Assembly (NCBI GenBank): GCA_008711295.1
Contig: VUYV01000124.1
Location: 2,715,429-2,779,428 of the forward strand
Reading direction: 5' to 3'
DNA from: Anarhynchus alexandrinus
Taxonomy: Eukaryota > Chordata > Aves > Charadriiformes > Charadriidae
DNA length: 64,000 nt
The notes under the pieces are model-generated. The model saw only the letters and a list, made by a program, of their open reading frames with translations, was not told where the DNA came from and made no database searches. The position numbers and the translations under genes are program-made. This document shows, piece by piece, positions 1-12,900 of the stretch (positions are counted from its first letter, which is position 1; each line of letters starts with the position of its first letter).

Positions 1-1833
1 TGCACCTCCTCTCCCACACAGCAGAAGTGCACTAACAGTGCCCAACTGCCAGGCTTGTGATCTGCCTCAGGCCAAACTTGCTGACTATTTGTTTCACTAC
101 TGCTTCAGTGACACAAAATTGAACAAGGAACCTGTACCAATAGAGAACTCTGCTCTCCCAGCGCTGTACATCTCCCCCAACTATTCCAAAAGTGGAGTCT
201 AGCTTACTAAATACCATGGAGGAAATAGCCACCATCAAAGCACAAACAGCCAACTTAAAGATAACATTTAAGTATTTCTGAAGTAAATGCAAATAAAGAG
301 ACACAAAGTGGGAAGGCCCAAAGGTTAAAATTACGCTAGCTCAAAGACAGCACATTTCTACATCACAGCAAGACTCATTTCTGCTTTGGGCTACTGGCAG
401 TAACATTTGCAACAAGTCTAGCTGGTCGGGAAAGACAAAGAAGTAGAGGACTAAAAGAACACAACTGGAAAAACAAATTTACCATCTTCATGGATTTCAC
501 TAAGACTTGCACTCAAAGACAAACGCATCGCAGCTTGCGACTATGGCCAGGTTTTCCAGCTTACGTATCAAAACCAAATAATTTCCTCAGCTGAGAGAAA
601 AGTGAAAGTTGAACCTAAACACTTAAATGATAAAGCCTTTATCTTTTCTTAGTATCTTATAACCTAAGTCAATTATACCCAAGAAAATGTTTACAATGAA
701 ATTTGAAGGTTGTTCTCCAGGAATATTCAAAGGTTATTTTCTCTAGGGAAAGCAAAACCAGCGACAGAATGGAAGTACTAGCTTTAGGATAATACAGAGC
801 ATTACAGTAATGGTGCTTTGCCTGTGCTAAAGAGAATTAAAGATGTGCTGCAGTGTAACGTGTGGCTCAGCACAACTCTGACCACACTGGTCCTTTTCAA
901 GAAGCATGTCAGCAGGCCTAGCACTTGAACTACTGCAGATAGGTTGAACAGCAGGTGCATCTCCAGGACTCCAAGTTTCAAAGTTAGCTGCTCTGAAAGT
1001 AGGACTGGAATGGGCTAGAAGAAACAACGTTAAAACCCCACACTTCTCCCCTCACAGCCAGGGATAACAGCTGTGGGGTTTGTATGACACATCAGAAGCA
1101 CATTCCTAAAGGCCTCTGCAGCATCAGTGAAGACTTCCAGAGATAAATCTCCAGGTTGCTGGTGGTCCAGAGTAGAGGCAGCACCAGAAGTCCATAATCC
1201 ACACGTATGGTGACACACAGACCCCACCTGGAAAGCATCACCACCACCAGGGAGCAATACCTTGGTGTTGACAAGGATCCAGGGTATTGCAGCTTTAATA
1301 GGTTTATCTTTTTTACAGTAAGAGTTTCTCTACAGTGGGCGCAAGCAGCCAAACAAATGCAGGACGGGGGAGAAGAGCAAAGCAGCTTTTAACTATAAAA
1401 CTGAACACAAACTGAGAAAAGCAGTACTTTCTGAGAAAGTCACAGATATTTCTCTAAACATGGCAGCAACTTCCAGTTGAAATTCCTCCCTATGTCTTGT
1501 TTCACACACAGTTGCTATATGGTCTTTTGCAGTTTCTCTCACCCTCCACATCCCCAGCCATGATGTTAAAGCATTTGTAGGCAGACACAGCCAGTGCTCC
1601 AGTAACTGTATCTTCACCGTGCTCTGCTCCTGCCTTGAGGAGATTTCCTGCCTTGAAGCTTCAGTCCCTGGAGGGCACAGACACTTTGTAACCCTCAAGT
1701 TCTTAAACTTTCTGCCAGCGTCTCATTAGTCAGTCCTGCTGCATATAGAAGAGCATCAAAAGCCCGATGTTGCAAAGGCATACTCTGCATCCTCCTGCAT
1801 TAAGACACTCTTACCTAACTGTTAAAAAAAATA

Positions 1834-1857
1834 AACACACACACACGTATATATATT
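1834..1857. repeat. (CA)n(TA)n microsatellite
   Basis: An alternating AC run is followed directly by an alternating TA run, giving a short compound dinucleotide repeat in intronic sequence. Confidence 0.8.
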
Positions 1858-4375
1858 TCTGCTAGAGTCCACCCTCCCAAAGCCATACTGTTCTCAACCA
1901 TTCTAATCCGCTTGCGTAACTAAAACACTGCCTTGTTTCGGGACTTACACTACTTAACCATCAAGCCACTAATTGGCTTTTTAAACCACCAGGATCTTTT
2001 TCACAACTCCACCTGTGGAAACCTTCACCTTCCTGTTTTGCTGCACTCCTGTTTCCCTCTCCTCTCTTTCCTAGAATTTTATTCTCCCCTGATCCTCATT
2101 CATGTTCAATCTATTCTACCACCTTCCTACAAATCTCCATTAGCTTCTAGTCCTCTTCTGTCCCTCAAGAGTCCCCAGATAGATCCATTTCCTTCAAAAT
2201 ATTCTAGTTCTACCTAAACCAGAAAAACTTCACCTGCTGTCTCAGCAGCTGACATCTCTGCTGAAAAAGAAGCAGACAAAAACGCAAAGTTGCCTAAACA
2301 ACAAAATAGGTAAGATCACAAAACAGTTTTATTCTCTTTCTGACGGGGTTTTATCGGTGCCTAAGGGTATGTCTGACACAAAACTCCTTATACACCATGT
2401 TTATCTTTTTCTCAGAACACAGAAAGTGTTCTTCCATCCGTAAGACCAGCAGCAGCCTCTGGCTTTCTAGTTATGGCTCTGCATGTGTCAGGCCTACCAT
2501 GTTTCTTCCCTGCCTGTGGGTTGAAAACTCAAGACAATGCCCACCAGAGGTGCTTATCTCACTCAACAGCAAGGCAACATATTTCAAATCAGACATGCCT
2601 CTCCCTTTACCGACAAAGTAAAAGACAGATCTCAAAAGCAGCAGCAATGTTTCTTTCTGCTCTCTAACAAGAAAGGTCTTCCCTATTGAACTAAGATGGC
2701 TGGCTAGACCTAAAATGCTGAGTCCGCAGGGTTTAAAGATGCTCTTTCGTCACCCTACTATTCAATTCTTTGGCTTCTGCTTCCCCTGAAATACTTCTTA
2801 CTACGCCAACCAGATAAATGCACTTATCCTTGAATTCACGGCATTGGCCCTACAGAGAAGGAACACAGGAGGCATCTCCACCCAGCACCAGCCAGCCCAA
2901 GGTACACAAGCAGTGAGGGTGCATCCCCCACAACCTCTTGAGATTAGGCTGTCGTCTCAGCACAGAAGCTCCAAAAGTTCCCCTCCCCTTTCCATAATAA
3001 AAGGATCACTGCACCAGGCTGGCCAAAAAGCTCATTTTATTCAACAGTTTAGCAACAAGCCCCCTCTAGCTCAATCCACCTAGCACATCCCATAACTCAT
3101 CTAAGCGGCCCCATACCTAAGGGGTTACTTCAAACCCCTTCAATGACATCTGGAAGCAAGCAATTCGACAGTCTTCAAACGATTTGCAGAAGCGGAGCCT
3201 CAGGGGAATTCCTGCTTGCAAAGAAAGATGAACACTCCCCAGAGGTTTCGGTTCATTAAAAAGAAAATGTTTTTTTAGATGCAGATCAGTGCACACTGAT
3301 AAGCAGGTACAACCTCTTGAGACAATGCCATAATCCTGTCACTGGATTCTAATTACTCTCATGAAGGTACAAGCATTTTTGAGCTTGCTGTTCAAGCGCC
3401 TTCAGCACCCTACCTTCACTCTTGACTATCAGCAGCTTGTTACCAGCAGTGTTTCAGCAATCCTCATCTAGACACAGATTGCTGGGTTTAAACACAGGGC
3501 CTTGACAGATTCAGCCACAAAAGCTGAAGACTGAGTCTACAGTTACCCACCTTGCCCTACCACTAGTTTCCCCCTTTATCACTGATGTAAGCATGCTGAG
3601 GACATATCTACTCCACAGCTTTACACACCAGCTATTCCAGCAGTATTTGCAGTAACAGCCCAGGCCGAAGTCTGCCACAGTTCCAGAGCAAGTTTACTTC
3701 TTTTTCTGCCATCCCCGCTGCAGAGTTCGTAATAGTTGGCAGCATAAACAGGAGGTGGTAACTGCTTGTGCTGCTGCAGTTAAACACAAGGGCTGGAGAA
3801 GCAATGGCAGATGTGGGTTGTACAGATGAAAAACATTCAACATAGCCTCAGCTGCAATGGTAACCAGTTTAGGACTCAAAAGGGACAGAAGCAGCAAAGG
3901 AATTGTCAAAAGGCACAAGGTGATAGCAAGCAAACTTTCTTCTGTCCCGCTGTCAGGATTCTTCCCATGAGACTAGGGACAAACCTAAATTCTTCCAAAA
4001 TGATTGGCTCAAGTAGATATAGAGGAAGGACTCAGTGACAGAAGGAAGCTGCATAAGACAACAGACAAGTCTGTATCTTCAACCTAGTGGACAGTGGCCA
4101 TCAAAGGGGACACCAGGATGGCGATGAGTCAGAACCTGGACTGAAGTTCACAAATACTTTCTCTTGAAGAACGAACTATGCCATTCAGCACCCCTCCTGC
4201 TTCCCTCTACAGTGAGGCTCCTACCAGTTTCCATCTTTCTCATTCTAGCCCAGGAAGCTAGGGCAAGTTGGACCAGACAACTCTTGAGTTATTTCCTAAA
4301 GCAGCTTATTTTCCTGCTAGCAATGCACAGCCAAGAACTGAAAGCCCCTTAATACTAGGTGTGTGTAACACCAGT

Positions 4376-4420
4376 CTTGCCAGCAGCAAAATTCAGTAAA
4401 ATTTTACTGCTTGCCAGCAG
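4376..4420. repeat. Short direct repeat flanking a 16-bp palindrome
   Basis: The 11-mer CTTGCCAGCAG occurs at 4376-4386 and again at 4410-4420. Between the copies, 4394-4409 is a perfect palindrome (CAGTAAAATTTTACTG). This looks like a small local duplication. No function can be assigned. Confidence 0.6.
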
Positions 4421-6579
4421 TAAAAATCCAGGATTCGGAGGATTCCATCAGCTCTTCCAGCTCCCAACTCTCTGAAGACCAAAATTTGGTAGGTGGTAAA
4501 ATTCCCCTCCCGCACCTTTAAATACTTCATTAGGAATCCATTCCCCTCAGATTTTGTTCCTGATTCTGGGTTGGGTTTGTTTGTTGTGGTTTTTTTTTTT
4601 TAAGGAGAAAGGAAAGTTCAGACTAAACAGGTCAAATTTCAGAGTTCAAAAAAGTTTTACACAAAACGTTATATATTTAGAACAGATACAGAAGCCAAAT
4701 ATGCTTCCCAATTCCTCCCAAAGTTATGTACATCCATAACATACACACAGGAAAGATTTCCAAGCACAGGAAATGAAAAGCAGGAGTATCTAATGGCATA
4801 TATCCAGAGTCATGCTCTGTGATGAGATGTTCACCTTTCTTGATTAAAGGAAACAAAAGGTTTTTTGCCTCAGCTTGCCCTCCCTGTCCTCTCAATCGTC
4901 TCTGGCAGACTCTCAAAACTCTCACAAGCAGCATCTCTCTCTGCATTTTAATGAAATATTTATTCTATTTGTTTTTTCTTGACTTATTTGAAGTTAAATG
5001 CTATAGAAGGCACAGGGATCCCTTCAAGCAGAGTGAAACATATGAAGTTGATCTCCCTCTCAAACTGAGGGCAGTCATCTTTCCCAAATACAAGGGACAA
5101 TGGAAATGGGGCAAAGATGGATCTCAGTGTATCCAATACAACAAAAGTATAACGGGAATCCTAGCTCATAGCCACTTGTATTAACCAGCAAAACATCACA
5201 CTCATTTCTCACAGTACAGCAGTGAACAGAAGTCTACTCACATGCAGGTCCTTTGGATTTGCTGAGCCAACCTAGGACAGACAAAAGGAAAATTCAGGAT
5301 TACTATTATACTTGCTTTAATTCATCCTTCAACCATTAGAATTGGTTAAAATTAAACAAGTTGTGCGTGGCTTCTTGAGATCCTTATTACTCCCTTCAAG
5401 CCAGTTGTTTAAGTAGCACTGTCTGATCAGTGCAGTAACAGCGCAAATATTATTATTTGAATTCTGGCCCCATCTGCTTCCTAGCCACCTTTGCTGCCTG
5501 GCCATTATTCTGCAGCTCCTCACCATGCTCTTCCATACTACTCTGCTCTTACTAAGCTCTCCAAAGGGACCGGAAAGAGGAATTGCACCTGAAAATGCTC
5601 CCCCTTCTTTTCATGTAGAACTACACAAGTTTTTGGGCTGACCCTGTAATTTCTCCAAACCCACACTTACATGAAGCATGCAGGTCAGAATCAAGATCCT
5701 TTGTTCATGTACAGCACCCCCCCACATTTCTGTCTGGCCATCCAATGTTACAGTGTCCTTGTTTTCATGACCATTGAATTCATCCCTAGCTGTATCCCTG
5801 CAGCCTTCCTTTCAGCCACATAATTAGAGACAAAGGAAACCTCTGCTTTGCACAGATTCCCAAAGAATAGGAACAAGTCTGAATCTGCTCAATGACTGGA
5901 GTGCGCTCTAACAAGCTGTTCCATGCAATGCAAACAAATACCAGCGGTATCCAAGAGCTTCTGTGCAGAATAACCTTGGCACTGAAAAGACCTTAGAACA
6001 GCAAGCAGCAGATTGGCTGCATTTGCGTCAGAGACAACACATAGGAATGAAGTCGTTTCAGTTTATTCAAGCTCAATTTATCACTTTAATGGCAATCCTA
6101 GAAATTAAAGAGCTAGCTTTATAGCATTTCACATGTGATCAGTCAACAAAAATCAGGCTGTGTCTAAATCTAAATGGACTTAGATTCACCGAGCCAGCAT
6201 TATTATTAATTTTTAAAGGTTAATTTTTAAACTCTCTCCTTTATAGGTATTGATATTTGCTTAATTCAGGACATTTAATACTTTTACCAACAACTTTACT
6301 TGCATTTCCCAGGACCAGATGATGCTATTATCAATAATAAAAGGCCCAACCTATGTTTTGATAGGTTTCTGACAGAGCTGGTTATGAATTTGAGATTACA
6401 CCATTTGGAACACAAACGATAGGAAGCTTTCAGAGTATTTTAGAGAGTACATGTTAAAATTTAATGAACAACTTATTCTGATCTGCTGTCATCCTTCCAA
6501 AAATAGCCTGGCCAGACAGGAGGACCATTGTGAATGAGATATAAACACAAGGCCTTTGAGAGCTTGGGAATAACCTTAA

Positions 6580-6616
6580 GGGGCAGAGATGGGAGGGGAA
6601 GGAAGGGGCGGGGGGG
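6580..6616 (+). other. Canonical G-quadruplex motif
   Basis: Five G-tracts (4, 3, 4, 4 and 7 Gs) are separated by loops of 7, 1, 6 and 1 bases. This meets the usual G3+N1-7 rule. It lies in the non-template strand relative to rightward transcription, which is the template strand for SUSD6. Confidence 0.6.
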
Positions 6617-9600
6617 AATAGTCACAGCAACAAAGAAAGAATGGAGAAGCATTATCTGTAGAAAAGCAGACAAAATGGTTGTTATTACTCCCCTCCAACA
6701 CCTCAAAAATTCCCTATCTCTATCTACTAAGCACCCCGGCTCTTAGCTACATTCCAGATGAACCCTCAATGAAAACAGAAGAGACAGCCGAAGAACTAAG
6801 CCTCAGCATTTCAGGTCCTTGCTTTCCAAGTCTTCTCGCCTGCTTATTCCTTCATTGTTTCCCCCAACTAATCTTGGAGAACTTGCCAGACAGAAAAAAA
6901 GGCACAACAGTGATAAAGCTCAAAAAAAATATTTTTGAACAGCACTGACATTTCCATAAATCCTCCTCTTCTGACACAACTTCATTGCTTGCCCATCACC
7001 AAATGCTGCGTACATTTTGTGTTAAAATATGTGCAGCAGTTATTTTTATGTTCATGGATATCTTCCTGTGAAAAAGGGAAGCGTTTCCCCAAATCCTGCA
7101 GTGTGCTTAGTGACTAAGCAACTCATCATACTCATCTCATGGCACTCCAGGATATTTGGATAGATTGCTTGAGACAAAGTGCTAAAGATTTTTCTTAAAA
7201 ATCCATGCATAAATAAAATCAATTTATTACCAGAGAACAGACCAGATGCTTGCTGACTGGAAATGAGTCTGCCCTCTGCATTAACCACGTGGCAAAGAGA
7301 ACACATTTCTGCCCAGAACATGAATATATCTCTAAGCCTCCTGAAACTCAAGCAATAGAATTTCTAAACAGCAAAATTATTGCAATACAATATACATCAT
7401 ATGGTTTTAAACATATGAATCACAAGCTCTGCTTTCTCACTCAGAGCTGAGCCAGCCATTGTCTCCATGCTTGTCTGTCTTTTTATGAGAACATTCTTTA
7501 GCTTTTGTAGCAATTGTAAGCACGTCACGTTGGCCCTGCATTCAAAATAAGCATTACCACCAAGAGATTTAATACAATCTCTTGCTTCATGTTAACATCG
7601 CTTTGCTCTGCCTGCTATGAATGATTTTGCTATGTAAAGTAATAAAGTGAGGATGGTGGGGTGGTTGGGGGAGAAAGATGAGGGAAAGATGATTTTCCAA
7701 GGGCCTCGCCAGTATTCTTTGTTTCTCCATCTGGCTCTCCGCTCCTCGGCTGACTTGCTCATTAATGTTACTCATGGCTGGCGTGCTGCTGCAGGTGCAG
7801 CTCTCCGGGACCATGACGCATCGCAGAGCACCCCCATCCCTCCCAGCAATTGGCAGCTGGGTTGCTACCTCCCAGTCTCAGAAAACTTGTATATGGAAGC
7901 GCTCCTCAGTGAGCCCTTCCCCTCCCCAGGATTTGTTCCCCTGCATGTCTTGCCCTCTGCTGCTATGATCTTGGGCTCCCCTCCACATGCACTCACTTTC
8001 TCACTTCCCCTGCAGGAAATGGTTCATGCCTAGCCACTGTAATCCTATTTAGCTGATGATCTGCCTTGATCAGTTTACCACAGCTGGTTTCAGGTCCTGA
8101 AGCAAAAGGAACACAGAAAGGGAAACAATGCAGAACCACTCTGGGGTCTTCTGACATGCTTAACTAGTGCTTTTGTTAATGTGACTGGATGCCTCAAAAA
8201 TGATATTAAATTAAACAGGCTTGCCAATATTGTGGCTGCCTTTCCCCAGTCAGCAGCCCCGTGCAGCACAAGGCATTTGCATACTGATTACAGACTCAAT
8301 TGAAGGTGCTGCAGTGTGTAATGGGAGTTTCAGACAGGGATGGTGCACTCCAGCCCCAGGCTGGGAGGCATATCTGACAGGCCTACATCTGAAATGAAGC
8401 AGTGACATTATCACCAATAACAGCAAGACTGGAAAAAAACAAGGATAGACCAGATCCAAAAAGACCTTTCCTACTCTCACTATCAGTTCTTGCCAATTTG
8501 TCACTCCCTCACGTGTGTCCCCCCCACCCCTCATTACATACAAAGCCAAAATCAGGCCAGGAAGATATACAAGTCTGGGATATCTGATTTCAGCAGCCTC
8601 TCCCTTCCAACTCGAAGAGCCAGATATACTAACAGGAGATCAACTCCTCCTCCAGCAGTTTCCAGCACCAGCAGACTTTTCCATATAGGATCACCTTGGC
8701 TTTGAATGCATCTGGCAACTAACGTTTATTCTGCTCTACCACACAAAGGCCAAGTCAAGCTTCACTGATGCTGAAGAGCGTTGATCATGGGACATTTTCA
8801 GGTGCCATGATATGTCAAATAAATAGAATTTTTTTAGAGTTATGTGGAAAACTGAGGTTTTGTTTTCAAAGGTAAGCTGTTGCTCTACATTGCAACAGCT
8901 GCTGAAGTCAAATCTATGTGCCTTTTACGGACTAACCTCCTTTAAAGTTCTGTGCAAGAGCACACAAAGTTATTCCTTCCATCTTATGACACTTATGATC
9001 AGGCATCTCTCTACAGACAAAGACTACATCATAGCTGGTCTGAGAAAAAAAAAGGTATTTCAGGATACACTGGGTAAAAAAGCACATACTTCACATCACG
9101 TAGTACCTTGTGAGTATGCAGTATAATTTTCTTCTTCCACTCATTTCTGGAAGGCGGATTCCCTCATCTCTGCTAACATTTTACATATCATCCCATTGCG
9201 CTGCTATATACATTATTCACCACACTTATCCATCAGATAAACATCAAGAAGTTAGAAAGGGGAGGAGGGGAAACTCAAGCAGCAAACAGGATCTAACAGA
9301 GGGGTGCAGTTAGCAGGTGCTGAGGTGTCAGAAGATAGCACACAAGGAAGCGCTGAACAGATTCATCAGCTGTGCAAAGAGCTGAAGACAATCTGTGTTT
9401 CCAAAACTACTTCACACGAGCAGTTGCTACAGGGCATACAGATAAGAGTGCCTACACGAGAATCTCACACAAACAAAATGTGGTCCATGCTCTTGAGACA
9501 CTTCAGCTGCAGTGAAGGGATGAGAATGGAGGGGAAAAAGTCTGGGGGAATCAAAATGACAGGGTAAAGGACAAGCACTTATTTACTAATATGCAAGACT

Positions 9601-9776
9601 TGTTCAGTTCAGACACTGCCCTTTAGTTAACAAGTAGTGATGGAAGATTTCCTGTGAGTACTGAAAGATGTGTACAAAATGCATCAACCATCACCAGCTT
9701 CCTTACAAAAATATAAGCCCACCTCCATAATTATACATCTCCCACTCCCTGCAGCATATGCAAAGGCGTCACTTAC

Positions 9777-9897
9777 CTGTGGCCTGTGTTTCCAAGATAA
9801 AAGTACCAAAGATAACTAGCAGAAGAAATAACCCATGGCTAGTCAAGGCAAGAGACGATCCTGTGTTGCTCTTTGGTGCTACCATTCCATGGCACAT
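9777..9897 (-). CDS. SUSD6: SUSD6, first coding exon (initiator Met and signal peptide)
   Basis: Read on the minus strand from ATG at 9897, this exon gives 40 codons plus one base (phase 1), then a consensus donor (ACAG|GTAAGT) at 9776. The product starts MCHGMVAPKSNTG, runs through a hydrophobic stretch (HGLFLLLVIFGTFIL, residues 21-35) and ends ETQAT. The MCHG..APKS start followed by one hydrophobic signal segment matches the N-terminus I know for vertebrate SUSD6. An in-frame TAA two codons upstream and an A at -3 support this start. SUSD6 is a type I membrane protein with one extracellular sushi domain and a cytoplasmic tail. In mammals it is a p53/p73-induced growth inhibitor and works with TMEM127 and the E3 ligase WWP2 in MHC class I turnover. 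Only about 40 of roughly 300 residues are in the window. Confidence 0.85.
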
Positions 9898-9961
9898 CTT
9901 TTACCCAAAGTTTCTTTTTTAAAAAATCCCGAAAGAGCTGGTTGATCAGGAGCACCTCAGT
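9898..9961 (-). other. SUSD6: SUSD6 5'UTR part of the first coding exon
   Basis: This is the untranslated part of the same exon. On the minus strand a run of about twelve T followed by GTAG gives a strong acceptor, with AG at 9962-9963 and the exon starting at 9961. The segment holds the in-frame stop just before the main ATG and the TGA (9946-9948) that ends an upstream ORF begun in the preceding exon. Confidence 0.7.
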
Positions 9962-12900
9962 CTACAAAAAAAAAAAGACAAGGAGAGAAACAATAAGTGT
10001 TGAGCCAAACACCTACATCATCTGGGGAGAGGGGGAAAAGGGGAAATTCGGAAACAAACAAGAGTGACCTTTTGCATAGTAAGATTCCTAAATGCTAGAA
10101 CAAGTATTCACAGTTCACGAGGAAACGGGAGCAGAAAAGGCAATCTTTTGCACAGAAAATAATAAAAGGAGCTGCATTTAGAGAGACCACCACTTTTCAC
10201 TCACCCTCTAATATTTCAGGTATGAAGACTGCCTAACTTACAATTAATTTTAGCTTTTCCTTTCAAGACAACCCCAGAGGATATAGCATCTGCAGAATTT
10301 GTCTCAAAATAACTTCAAGAGAGCCAGTCTTCCCACATCCCCCACCACCTTTCAGAAGGTCTCCAAGACTGTACTAGACAGCTAGGATAAATAAATCAAA
10401 TGCTTCTTCAGCCACCTGGAGAGGCACAGCAAATCTGACAGCCAGCCGGCAGGCAGACAAACACACACTTATGAGGAGGAATGTAAAACAGCTTGCAAAC
10501 CTCAGGTATAATGTTCTGACAGTACAGAGCATAGCAATTAAAATTGCAGGATGTGACACTGCTCATACCTGAGGACTGAGGGATTCAGCCATAGCCTATC
10601 AGGCACTGTCACAGCAAAACCAAACTCGTACACAAACACACAAAGCACAGTTGGGAAATCAAGAAAGCACAAAGTTGAATCCCTATTTTTAATGAAGGAA
10701 AAAGACCCAGCAGAATACATGTCCCACCAACCTAGTATACGGTTTTAGCCTGCAAGACCTCCGACGGTAACTTTGGACCTGGATGAGTAACAATATCACA
10801 CGTGACTCCAATGCTCATGAAAGAAAGTTGGGACTAAAAAAAAATCTCCATGTACTGGTTTTATAAAGGAGGAAGGAGAAAACTGGGATAAAGACAACTG
10901 AGTGAGTGACGGAGTTTAAAAAAAAAAAAACAGACCAACCAAACGGAGACACATTTCAACACTTCTATCGTGTTATTCCTTACACACACATTTAAACGGG
11001 AAAAAAAAAAGTTGCAGAAATTAATGTTTCTTTACACTTGACCACAGGAATACTTTCAATTTTGAGGGAAATCCCATTCAGCCACAGCTTCTTCAGTTAA
11101 ATGGATACTTATACTGAAGGGGGATTTTATTTTTTTTTTTGGCCAAGTTTCCCATAGAAATTCAAAACCGCTGGATAACTCCAAACAAATCTGAGAGGTG
11201 CAAAGGCAGGTATCATACTCTTTCATACCCTGTGAGAACAGACGGGAGACCTGGGTTAGCGCTCCTACTACTAGTGAAGGCAGTATGACTTTCAGATCCT
11301 TAAGTACTTCTGAGATGAAGTCAACATGCCAGCACTGACCAGAGAAACACACAACTCCAGCCACCACAACTCTAATTTCCCATTACTTAGGCAAAAAAGA
11401 AGCTGCATTATGGGAGGGAACATGTAGATTTGTCATTAAACCTGGAAGTCATCCTAGTGAAAAGAGGGTTTCCGTAGTTCCGTGTCACTACTTTGCTCAT
11501 ATTTCCTTCACAAAAAGGCTATCTTTAAGATTTGGATCTTTCAAGTCAATTAGTCTCTACCAAAGAAGAATTCTCAGTCTGCATACACCCCCGCCTTGAA
11601 ATGTCATGTCAAGATGACATTTAAACTGCCATGTGGCAAGTCTGGAGCTGATGCTACAATAAACTCTGTGTCTGCCCCTTTGTTTCTTGCTTCATTTGGA
11701 GGGGGAGGGAGAGAAGTGAAACTATCCCAATCTACGCCTGTAGCACAGCCTATAGATTTCTCATCTCTTCCACAGACAAGGAGCCAATACTTCGTGTTCA
11801 TCAAACTCCTACCATGCAGAAAGGAATAAGGATGCTGCCACTCACCTGCCAGAATTCCTTCAGCAACAGTCAGACCGTGGAATGAGAAAATACTCCTCTG
11901 TGAAGAAGGCCAAGCCAGCTAGTCTGTACATCGGCCCCCTTCTCTCAAGTTAGATCTCCCACACGAATTTTAAGTTCATATTCAATTGGAAGAGGCCAGC
12001 ATCTGGCCTATACTCCAGGCCAACAGCTGGCTGCTTTCTTCTAAGAGTCACTGCTCTACACCAAATTACAGCTCTAACAAAACAATGCACCACCTTCAGC
12101 AAATGGCCCTTCTGATTAGATCAAGACAGGTCTGTCTTCCCCATTCCAATTTAATGAAGCCTCATTAGTATAACAAACTCTACAAGTCTTGTCAAGGTAT
12201 CTTTTAAAGGTGTCCTTCCCTGCCATTGGAACAGTGCTTGCTGGTGACATATCGGTGGCCAGAAGGAGAGGTAGGGAAGAGGGCATGCAATTATCACAGA
12301 ATTTGCTGAGCCGCCTGAGGTGTGCTACCTTGCCCAGAGGCGTTTTCCTCTCCCAAAGAGTGCACGTGGAAGCCAGCAGTTCCATTCTGGTCTCTGAACA
12401 ACAATCTAGAGATACCTAACAGAAGAATATCTTCTGGGGCAATCAATTATTGTTTATTCTCAGTTCACTAACAGATTGCTCCAAAGCACAGTGCTGTTTC
12501 TCTCCTTTCTTCTAAAGTCGGACACAGTTTCCCCATCTCTTTTCAGCTACAAAGTCACTTGAATCCCAGGTTATCAGGGATGCTGTCTGTCAAGAGGCCC
12601 GGGGCTGCCCCACAAGGAATGCTGTAAATTGCTACTACTATGCCTACACTAACATCCCACTAAGCTGATTTAGTTCAGTGTGGGATTTGAAGGAGGCACA
12701 AAGGCAGCAAAGCCATATAGTGGAAGATAGCATCAATAAACCCCTCAGAATTGTTAAAAGACAATGGGCACAGGTACTGCCTGTGAGGATCCTCCCTCCC
12801 TCAGGCTACAGGCAAGTTACAAAACTTGTTCCCAGCCTTGACTTTTCCTAGGCAAAATTAGAAGATGAAAGAGATTCTGGCTAGATAAGAAGGTATCCTT

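Larger units (their letters stand above)
1..9776 (-). other. SUSD6: SUSD6 intron following the first coding exon (partial)
   Basis: This stretch lies downstream, on the minus strand, of the donor at 9776/9777 and runs off the left edge. I looked on the minus strand for the sushi domain (four cysteines and a Trp), the transmembrane segment and the PSYEEA-type cytoplasmic tail of SUSD6 and found none, so those exons should lie left of the window. The content is AT-rich unique DNA with short frames that look like chance. Visible items are a CA/TA microsatellite near 1834, a small palindrome near 4394, a G-quadruplex motif near 6580 and a T-rich tract near 4590. Confidence 0.7.

Noticed and set aside
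5235..5272. Possible 38-bp minus-strand exon (TCCTAG acceptor, CAT|GTGAGTAG donor)
   Set aside because: It encodes nothing resembling SUSD6, is very short, and its flanking sites are only moderate. Likely chance.
8250..8549. Minus-strand frame with a hydrophobic segment (FFPVLLLLVIMSLL), considered as the SUSD6 transmembrane exon
   Set aside because: The flanking residues do not match the SUSD6 juxtamembrane or tail sequence and there are no appropriate splice sites.
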